Assembly: GCA_903813345.2 (NCBI GenBank)
Contig: CAIIXF020000011.1
Coordinates: 37,224,062 to 37,288,061, forward strand
Source: Owenia fusiformis
Lineage: Eukaryota > Annelida > Polychaeta > Sabellida > Oweniidae
DNA: 64,000 bases
Direction: 5' to 3'
Shown here: one piece after another, positions 55,584-64,000 of the stretch
How the letters are laid out: the number at the start of each line of letters is the position of its first letter
Numbering within the stretch: position 1 is the first letter of the stretch
Program-made: the position numbers and the translations under genes
Notes under the pieces: model-generated
What the model was told of the DNA's origin: nothing
Databases searched by the model: none
Seen by the model: the letters and a program-made list of their open reading frames with translations, nothing else

Positions 55584-57840
55584 TAGAGTATATGTTAACA
55601 TATGTGATGGTGACATAATTATAGCCAATTTGAGTATCCCAATAAAATGGATTATGAGAGCATGACGACATTAGTATTTTTTGATTTTTCTTTATTCTGG
55701 CGCAACGTTCAGACTATATTTAAATGTTGCACTTTATGTTTTTTGATTGTTCACAGTGTACAATAAAAGCAAGTCATTTATTGAAGAAGGATTCTATATT
55801 ATATAAGATAGACTGCTTGCCATGTTAATTCTAAAATGTTAATCCCTTATTCCCTTAACAATTACAGACCCCTTGATTGTTCCAGGCCTTCAGTTATTTC
55901 TTTATCATCAGTAACAATGCAGCTTGTTACTTATATCACACTGAACACTGTCAGCTAAAAATCTTCGTGCTTCGGTAAACTTGTCAAATAAAATCAAGTT
56001 GATATTTCCCACCGTTGTACTATATCACGACTTGGTGATGATTTCCGAGTCCCCTGGCAAATTAACGAGGTATGTTCTCGGTGGCATTTAGTAGGGTCTT
56101 TATGACATCATATTTATGACATCATATTTATGGGGGTGTCATGAGTGTGTGAGTTTACAGGGGTGGACGAGTAATAAATTGATAATCCTGAGTAAGTGAG
56201 ATATATGGGAACATTATTAGTCCAGTTAGTGAAGTATGGAGATCATAAACGCCTATGAATCAAAATATCAAACTGCATATGGAAATTCTTTTCTTGGTCA
56301 TATTGGGAACTCTGCCAAGTTCCCAAGTATTTAAGATCTTGCGCAACATAAAAAAATCAACTTATTTTTGGCGATTCTAATTCTTATCTTGGTCAGATGA
56401 AAATTCTTCTTTTGGTCAAATGAAAATTCTTCCATTGGTCATGTCTTTCCCCCAAATTGTCTCTAAAATTTGAATACACTGCTCAATTGTTTCTATTTTT
56501 ATAGAGATGTAGTTTTAGTTATTACAGATAGTAGTTTTAGTGAGTAGTTTATGACTAACGGAATCATGTACAAGATGTCAATTAAAGTTCATCTACATGG
56601 TCTTCTGTAATAATTTCAAAATAAGGAGATAAAATTGATCTCCGTTTGTGACTGGTGCTGCTATTAAAACAGAGTGCCCACATATTTTAAGAGTAGATGG
56701 AGCTAGTCTACATTTAGCGGTGCAGAAAGTTGATGTCAACACTCAATACTGCTTATTGGAGAAAATTTTTATCTTGAAACTATTGCAGGCTTAAATTATC
56801 CGAGAATAAATTAAACTTTAAAGTGTGGCATAGTGCATATTTATCTAGTTGTTGCATTTTTGAGACCTGTTGTATAAATTATCATTGTAGACATTCTCTA
56901 AAACGAATTGAAGATGCACCGTCACAGCTACATCATAAATAAAGAACAAATCCATAGTAAACAATGCATGACAATGCTTAAAATATCACTTTCATCATCT
57001 TTATAACATCACTTCTCTATTAAATCTGAAAACTGTATCTCGTAAAATTGTCTAGAATACGGAGTTTATGTCTGTTATGGCAATTTCTTGTTGGTTCTCT
57101 TCACCTTACATTGTATGTAGCATGAATGTTGCAAATAATTCTAAGCGATTTGTCAAACTACAATCTAATGGTGAAAAAACAGAAAAGTTCTGTGATATGT
57201 TACGCAGGGGAGGGAATCATTGTCAATAAACATTAGTGCTAAACTGGTCACGCTTCAACACCTTTCCTCTGGAAGGTAGGCATATTCGCATAATCATAAA
57301 ATGTATTAATACTCCTATTATGGGAATACTCCATCTATTTTCTGTCTGAATAATAAATCATTATCTTAATGCATTTAAGAATTTTGCAATTTTTAATGCG
57401 ACATAATTTTTGGTAAAAATGGTAACATTGTAGGCTTTCTATATCTTTTTGTTAGTAAAAAAGAAATTTTGAAATTTAATCGGATAGGCAATATATTATT
57501 AAGAGACAAATCTTGGAGCCCTGAATACTTCATACTTACCATATATAGAGGCATATGTATATTGGGATTGAAATTACACAAAATATTAATTAGCAAAATC
57601 AGAAAGATTTAATTTTTATGTGAGAAGGAATCATATTATTAACTATTGATCCCCTTTCAAGAGTGGACCTTGCCTTAAAAATCTATCTTATCTTTCTATT
57701 TCTCTCTCTTCTTTCTTAATATACTGTACAACTAATTATAAGGAATTTTGCTATTTTTCATAATTAATAGTGTCAACAACACTCCTGTCATTATCCTCGG
57801 GTCAGTATGACTTAATCAACTCTTTTCTAAGCTTTAATGT

Positions 57841-58119
57841 GTGGTCAACTCGACATTTTCCATCCAGAAAATCTGCAGACAGAAAAACCTTAATGAAGCA
57901 TTTGCGACTGAGATAAGCAATTTCAAGGGTGACCCGCTAAGGTCAAGGTCATCACCTTCATCAAAAGAAGAAAACACAATGAAATTAAAGGAAATTTTAT
58001 TACTTGATCGATCAATATATAATTTGAACATGCTCTGCTATGATCTACGAAATTCTACTTTAAGAAATAAAAGAAATGAGAAAAACCAACATATATATTT
58101 TGTTTCATCTTTCTTGTAA
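57841..58119 (+). CDS. Unassigned ORF of about 90 codons
   Basis: Reads STFSIQKICRQKNLNEAF, then KGDPLRSRSSPSSKEEN. No family recognised. A 65-codon frame runs antisense across it. Equally likely to be chance or a decayed repeat. Confidence 0.15.
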   Translation: MVNSTFSIQKICRQKNLNEAFATEISNFKGDPLRSRSSPSSKEENTMKLKEILLLDRSIYNLNMLCYDLRNSTLRNKRNEKNQHIYFVSSFL

Positions 58120-58221
58120 ACCATTTGATTCAGGATGATAGGATTCTGATTCATTACTGTCATACAAAGAGTTATAAATTGTTCGTTATAAGTATTAGAT
58201 GCTCATATGGTTGCATATATA

Positions 58222-58300
58222 AACAAGGCATAAACCCCCAAAATGTCACCACCTTATGCCACTTGTTCCAAACTCCAAACACTTCTGATGGTGACATAAA
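58222..58300. repeat. TGTCACCACC-family short repeat, copy 4 (internally deleted)
   Basis: AACAAGGCATAAACCCCC, AAAATGTCACCACC, CCAAACTCCAAACAC, ending CTGATGGTGACATAAA. About half length. Confidence 0.7.
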
Positions 58301-58799
58301 AACAATCTATAATAGATTTGTAGATTTTTTCTTGATGCAAATCATACCCTGAAACCCTGAGATCAGCAGACCCACTATGTACTCGGTTACTATAGATGAA
58401 TGACACTCTTACAGAGGGTGAACTACTCCAATCAAAGAAAAATCAAGTTTGATTTTACACCCTATTTTAATCAGACCCCTTATGTATATTCTAATGAGTA
58501 AATTACAAATATTCAAAGGTTAATTTAGATTTTACAAAAACAGATTGTTGATATGAGAGAATAACATCCTTAATAATACATCAGCTCATTACACATCTTA
58601 TTACATCAAAATACAATCAATCTTTCTTCATTATCGCTCAAATCCAATCTATAGTATTATCTCAACCAATTCAAATATACTCCGTGGAATTCCAAATGCT
58701 ACATGCTAATTCTATATATATTATATTTGACATGTTTATGAGATGATAATTCATGAATATAAACAAGCTTTAGATTCAAATTTCTTGAAGTTATAACCC

Positions 58800-58930
58800 A
58801 CAATAAAACCTGTCTATTTCAATTTCAATAATTCAAATACCAATGAGACCACTCAAAAGTGTTCTGATATGCAGGTGTTTACTCATTTAGATTTGCTGAA
58901 GCAATTTATGAGTAACAGAAATCGGCTATT
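58800..58930. mobile_element. Tigger-like MITE remnant
   Basis: AATAAAACCTGTCTATTTC, CAATGAGACCACTCAAAAGT and GTGTTCTGATATGCAGGTGTT follow the same layout as the copy at 27.2 kb (CAATGAGACTGGCC, GTGTTCGGATAAA). Degraded, so the edges are uncertain. Confidence 0.35.
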
Positions 58931-59929
58931 ACAAGAAAATGACAATATAGCACCTTGAGAAAGTGTCTAGATGCTCTGCCTTGTGTTTCAAGATATGAGG
59001 TGTCATTTTCTAGGAAAATGTCTATTTCTCAATTTTAATTTAACCAAATATGTTACATGAGATCCTTACATCTGATCAGAAATCTCAAATCATTTCTTCA
59101 AATGTTAAGAACACGTTTAACGAAAACTCTCATTTTCTTTCACTTTATAAGATCAAATACGTGCAAACTTTAAAATCACCAAACGACTTGGGTAATTGCT
59201 CATTTAAGACTCAGCTCTGATTGTTAATGGACTGGTATTCCCAAAACTGTAATTTACCAAAATTGGCCATAAATGAGTTTCGGCTGCAAGATATTGCTTT
59301 TGTTTCCCCAAAGGAAGGCGATAGAAGGTGATAAGTAATGGCTAGTCTGGGAGATTTTTCTATTGGCATAAAAGACATTACATGTAATTAAAATCTTATT
59401 CTAGTCCGGTTTTCAAATAAAACGAAAAGTTTGTAAATCATGTGAGAATAAGATATCGTTGGCGATGATTATGAGCCTTTAGTAACTTTAAATTCTGCCA
59501 AAAACTTTTCACTTTCATCTAAACTGCAAATTTTGACCAAAAGTACTTGAAAAACTTCTAAAAAAGACTGGTCAGAATGTTTTGGGACATATTTGGGACT
59601 GTTAAGAGCCCTCTGGCTACTGAGTTGAAATTATACAGTAAAAAAACAGTAATATTTATCCTTTGCTGTTCACAATATTGATGGTGTTCCAAAAACTTTT
59701 CCTTTCTGAATGGACTTTGGGTAATTTACCCAGAAGTTCAAAAGTCAAAGGTCCCACAAATATTGGCCCTCGATATTATGTCAGTAATACGCATCTTTCC
59801 CAAGTGATATTCAATGAAGCCCTGAGGGCTAGTGGAATCACACCGGAATAGCCTGACAACGGTAAAGTCAGATACCATTGTCACCAATGGCGGACATAAG
59901 ATTCAATTAGAGTTTCATGAACTGTTTGT

Positions 59930-60632
59930 TTAACCTTTACCATGCTGCCTTATTTCAGCAAATATATCCCACGCAACTGGCTTATTTTTCAAAGAGAGCA
60001 AAAAATGATATCCCTGGACTAAATAATTAATATCTCAATAACTACTGAATGAATCTGGATAAAATTTTCACAAAGGGAAGATACAGTGGCCTGGCTCATG
60101 AAAAAAAATGTTCTCATGAATTTTTTCGTACATTAACACGACTGGGCATAAATATACCATGAATACTCCTCCGGAATCCGCCGCTCCGCCTCTTCGTCTG
60201 GTCAGAATCCAAATCTGAATTTGCAGTGATCGAATGTTCAATTTTTCAATTCAGAAAATATTCTAGTTTCTATTTTCGATGACCGTTATCGGCTTCCAAA
60301 AGCCTAAAGAGCTCGAAATCGTAATCCATTTCCTCCACATTTTCGTTGTGATCGTATTTGTCCACCATTTTGTACGATTCGTTCACTAAAAACGACTAAA
60401 ACACTGTTTAAATTGTTGAATTGAGAATTATTTTTCGAAATATCGCCATTTCTAGGTCAACAGGAAGTCATGTTAGGCACTGAATAAATCGGGCAATCTA
60501 ATTGGACAATACGAATGGGGCGAAAAAGTAAAGTTTTTAAAAGTTTGAAATCGGGCGTACGGGTCCGCCGGCAGTTGTGAGAGACATTTTAGTCTCGGTG
60601 GACGCGTCCGCCGGCAGCACGCTAAAGGTTAA
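59930..60632. mobile_element. piggyBac-like non-autonomous element nested in the CACAC transposon
   Basis: TTAA|CCTTTACCATGCTGCC at the left and GGCAGCACGCTAAAGG|TTAA at the right, 696 bp between. GCCGGCGGAC-type subterminal repeats (TCCGCCGGCAG twice) fit piggyBac relatives. It contains a short acidic minus-strand frame. Confidence 0.75.
60270..60368 (-). pseudogene. Short acidic ORF in the piggyBac-like element, possible transposase N-terminal remnant
   Basis: ATG to TAG, 32 residues, starting MVDKYDHNENVEEMDYDFE. Acidic N-terminal starts are common in piggyBac transposases, but this is too short to prove homology. Confidence 0.3.
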
Positions 60633-60744
60633 TAGAGCACCTAGACTAAATTCCTTTGGAACAACAATCAATCAAAGTGTTCAATCAAATGTTCTACCAT
60701 GACAATGTATAACCATATGCTGTTGTCTTTCTAAATTATTTCAG

Positions 60745-60908
60745 ATTCAGATTCCGTTGTCACTGACGATATCGAAGATGCTATATTGTTGCGGTTCACG
60801 ACCAAATGTGATCAAAATTGGGATTTCATATATGATACATCACCACAAGAGCTTAATACATGCACAGCATTAGCGACGATAAAATCTCGTGAAATGAGGA
60901 CCAAGTGA
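60745..60908 (+). pseudogene. Exon-like open segment in the CACAC transposon
   Basis: Preceded by a good acceptor (TTATTTCAG). Reads SDSDSVVTDDIEDAILLRF, then QNWDFIYDTSPQELNT, ending at TGA 60906-60908. Composition is unlike the surrounding AT-rich DNA. No family recognised; a remnant of the element's own gene is most likely. Confidence 0.3.
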
Positions 60909-61830
60909 TTAAAGAGTTGAAGCGACGGTTAGGTACGCCATTTGTGACAACGGTAACTGACCGTTGTCAGGCTATTCCAGTGTGGGAATATCATCTTGTG
61001 AAATTATCACAGATATTCACCGAAAATAGAATTAAATATTTGTTTTATTATTCACTGTTACATTCTCACTCACATTAATGGAAAAACAAACTATTGATGT
61101 CTAATTAATCATAACAATGTACTCCCAGGGACATATAAAATCAAAATTATACTGGACTAAGTCGTGACTGGTGAATATCATTTGATATTTAACAGAAGTC
61201 ACGTGACTTCTGTTGAATGTCAATTGTTCTTTTGTTGTCACATGAAAGACATGAACCATTCAGAGAGTGAGTAATATGATAGTGAAATAATAATATAATG
61301 TATTCTGACTTGAACCAATCATTTTGAAGGCGCAACAAGCGCTGGTTAGCTCAGTGTTCAAAAAGTTTCTATTTTATTCTTATTTATTCAATAATACAAA
61401 TACCATGAGTTGTTTACTTCTACAGAGGGTACTTAATTAATAAAATAAATCTCACCTTGGAATAGCATGCTTCATTTACTAAGAAAAGAACTAAACATGA
61501 TGAGCGGGTCACGTTACCTTGATGTGGATCACACAATAGTTAAACATGAGTTCAATGAATCTAGTTAGAAGGATACGTGAATCCAGGGGTTAATGGAATC
61601 TCTTGTGAAAAGAACAAAGCGATAGAGCTTTGAATTGGCAGCTCTATTTGCCATTAACTTCATTGAAGGTGAATCATTAGTTTTCATCATGAAGTGCTAC
61701 AACGATTATACAATGTTTTACATCATGCTTAAGCATGTATAACACCAGTAAACCTGTTGAGTTTTATACTACTAGATTTAAAGTGTCACTCTAGTTTTTC
61801 AGTATACTATTTCCAGCAATTATTCAACAT

Positions 61831-61966
61831 AGCATTAACATGCAGAATGTCACCACCTGCCATTTGTTACAAACACTGAATGCCGACCACCAAACATCGA
61901 ACACCAACCGCTGAACACCATCCACAAAAAAAGTTGCAGACCATAACAATATGTCACCTGAGGTTG
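61831..61966. repeat. TGTCACCACC-family short repeat, copy 5
   Basis: AGCATTAACATGCAGAATGT, CACCACCTGCCATTTGTTAC, GACCACCAAACATCGAACAC, then ACAATATGTCACCTGAGG at the right end. Confidence 0.7.
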
Positions 61967-62202
61967 AAGGGAACACAATTGTAAGAAAACAGTCATACAA
62001 TGGGTTATTCACAGTTTTTTAACGCAGTCATTCTCAAACATAAATTCAAAAATATGTGAGGGTAGGTTTTATGTTAAGGCCCCACTAATTGCATATTGAG
62101 CATGACAAAAGGAATCAAGCCTGATCAGATCTGATATAAAGTACATGTCGTAGATTACTCAGGCAAAATATATTGTTTCTTAGTCTAAAAATGAAAAATT
62201 AA

Positions 62203-62660
62203 ACAAGACATTGTCATGGAAAAATGTCACCACCTGATTGATGAAAATGTCATGATTTGTTACAAGTGATGAATGTTGATAACAAACACCGATGCCAACT
62301 GCCAATTATGAACTACTGAACAACTGCCAATTATGAACTACTGAACAACTGCCTAATATGAACTACTGAACAACAGCCAAATAAGAACTGCTGAACAACT
62401 GCCTAATATGAACTACTGAACAACTGCCTAATATGAACTACTGAACAACAGCCAAATAAGAACTACTGAACAACTGCCTAATATGAACTACTGAACAACA
62501 GCCAAATAAGAACTACTGAACAACTGCCTAATATGAACTACTGAACAACAGCCAAATAAGAACTGCTGAACAACTGCCTAATATGAACTACTGAACAACT
62601 GCCTAATATGAACTACTGAATAACAATCACAAAAATGTGGTGATGTTAGATAATGTAATA
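62203..62660. repeat. TGTCACCACC-family copy 6 expanded into a 25-bp minisatellite
   Basis: Starts AAAATGTCACCACCTGATTG and ends AAAATGTGGTGATGTTAG. Between about 62310 and 62625 the CAACTGCC part has expanded to roughly 12 units of AACTACTGAACAACTGCCTA plus ATATG. These alternate with an ACAGCCAAATAAG variant, giving a 50-bp higher-order period. Confidence 0.85.
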
Positions 62661-63340
62661 TGACCCTCTTTTTCATGACATTGACAAAGCTCATTTTAAA
62701 CATTTAGAAATGAGTACTCAAATTAGAATACAAATCAAAAGAGATCAATTACCATTTGAGTCAATAGAACAAACCACAAAGTTCAAGTTAGATACCCATG
62801 AGAGAAGTAATATACATTTGTATCCTGAGAATTTATATATATAAAACTTATCTAAATACACTTTTAACTCTTGAAAGGGGTAAAAGAGAAAACTCATTGT
62901 AAGAGAAATACCTGGAGTCCCATTAGAAAAACTAGTTTTGCATATCAGCCATATTTACTGTATATAAATATATATTTTCTTTAGTGCTTTATGAAACCTG
63001 TTGAACAAAAAATGACTTAAATATGCATATTTTGATGTCATTTTGATTGCTATAAAAGTCATAATGATATAGTGCTCTACAGTACATTAGCTGAGGAAGA
63101 TAAGACCTCTAGTTAGGAGGTACTAATGGAATGATCATCTATTTCTGTATTATCTCCTAAGTCTCACTTAGGAATACTGATAAATAGGAATTAGAGCCTG
63201 AAATGAAATCAGGCTCTGTGGAATAACACATTGGTGATAATTCCAGGTGTTATTTCCAGGAATATCATTCTGGAAAATGTGTTTAATGACACTTTGATGA
63301 CACCTGCTAAACAAGCCAGATTCTTGACACTTTTAGTATC

Positions 63341-63492
63341 TTGTGTGATATTGTTCAAAGATTGTGTGATATTGTTCAAAGTTTGTGTGATATTGTTCAA
63401 AGGTTGTGTGATAGTGTTCAAAGGTTGTGTGATATTGTTCAAAGGTTGTGTGATATTGTTCAAAGGTTGTGTGATATTGTTCAAAGGTTGTG
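63341..63492. repeat. 21-bp minisatellite, 7 copies, open on both strands
   Basis: Units GTTGTGTGATATTGTTCAAA plus G. The period is a multiple of three, so both strands stay open (CVILFKG on plus, NNITQPL on minus). No evidence that either is a gene. Confidence 0.92.
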
Positions 63493-64000
63493 TCAAATTA
63501 AGGTTATCTGAATAATGTATTTTCAATATAAATAGACTACAATAGAGGACAAAATGCTCTCTTGGGAGTGATAATATTATGCTTATATCCAGTTAATGTG
63601 TTAACAAAGTATTATTAGTCCACTAAAAAGATGTTGAACTGTGAAGTAGTTTAACACTTCTCAATGTGACTTGACTTTCAAAGCTGCAATGTCAAAAGAA
63701 TAATGTCCAAAATGTCAAACTGATAAAAGTTCACATGTGAGAGGGTCAAACTATCAAATGAATGATTCCCATATGTCACATTCACATGTGGTTCTGTGGC
63801 TGTTGCAAATGTCAATTGATTCAAATGTAATATTTCTAAATGACTGATAGTCCCTATCTGACAATGGTAAATGCCTGGAACTTGCTGGAAATGGCAGGCA
63901 CCTAGCCAGGGGGATTTACCTTACATGACCTTCTATGGCCTACTTTCTCAATTTTAGGCAAAATTATCAAAAATGGGCCATAAAATTTCAAAATTTGAGC

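Larger units (their letters stand above)
59839..60984. mobile_element. CACAC-ended transposon with 5-bp TSD, carrying a nested piggyBac-like element
   Basis: Ends CACACCGGAATAGCCTGACA and CACACTGGAATAGCCTGACA (inverse), continuing through ACGGT and GTTGTCAC-AATGGCG, for a TIR of about 50 bp. GGAAT flanks both sides (59834-59838, 60985-60989). The right half holds an exon-like open segment at 60745-60908. A TTAA element occupies 59930-60632. Confidence 0.8.
48519..64000. other. No host gene recognised; repeats only
   Basis: Upstream of KCNQ1 exon 2 and so probably its first intron. A minus-strand N-terminal KCNQ1 exon (ERPxGW-type motif before S1) was looked for and not seen. Contents are the listed transposons and minisatellites plus a poly-G stretch at 49355-49430. 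Confidence 0.5.

Noticed and set aside
61335-61370. tRNA-like A box (GGTTAGCTCAGTG)
   Set aside because: No B box or foldable cloverleaf follows; at most a chance match or a SINE scrap.
63209-63526. 105-codon frame of NNITQPL repeats
   Set aside because: A 21-bp minisatellite is open on both strands because its period is divisible by three.

Overview
This is animal nuclear DNA: AT-rich, with GT-AG introns, two multi-exon genes and a heavy load of transposons and minisatellites. One gene is a KCNQ1-type potassium channel, so the source is a bilaterian. The many ACATGTA-rich stretches and a (ACGG)n-bearing repeat whose ends read CCCATCGAAC / GTTCGATGGG recall mollusc or other lophotrochozoan genomes. 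That last step is inference only.

The backbone is a KCNQ1 gene on the minus strand. Twelve successive coding positions lie between 48518 and 20947 and encode 472 residues from S1 to the start of the C-terminal tail helix. Exon 1 (N-terminus) and the last exon were not found. The S2/S2-S3 linker exon is present twice in tandem (47862-47988 and 46566-46692). Both copies are 127 nt, in the same phase and intact, so they look like mutually exclusive exons.

A complete clan-3 cytochrome P450 (CYP3-like) lies on the plus strand inside the 17-kb KCNQ1 intron between the pore exon and the post-S6 exon. Its 14 coding exons (25199-37854) join to 1512 nt, or 503 residues plus stop. The C-helix WxxxR, I-helix AGNET, EESMR, PERF and FGLGPRNC motifs are all present.

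The rest is mobile and repetitive. There are 5'-truncated LINEs (3208-4302, 30986-31402, 39387-40840), at least six TTAA-flanked elements, two CACAC-ended elements with 5-bp target duplications, and hAT-like and mariner-like MITEs. A foldback element has ends built of 16-bp satellite (44164-45516), and an inverted pair of MITEs carries promoter-like motifs (about 13.9 and 20.1 kb). Minisatellites have units of 16, 21, 25, 29, 50 and 98 bp. Two of these arrays start exactly at 5' splice sites: a 50-bp array at the P450 exon 1 donor and a 21-bp array at the donor of the KCNQ1 post-S6 exon. The P450 introns hold a run of inverted-repeat elements that should fold into hairpins in its pre-mRNA.

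Regions: 1-20.9 kb, repeats and unassigned DNA, possibly KCNQ1 3' intron; 20.9-23.9 kb, KCNQ1 C-terminal exons; 25.2-37.9 kb, nested P450; 39.3-40.8 kb, LINE; 41-48.5 kb, KCNQ1 membrane exons with nested transposons; 48.5-64 kb, repeats and unassigned DNA, probably KCNQ1 intron 1 or upstream.
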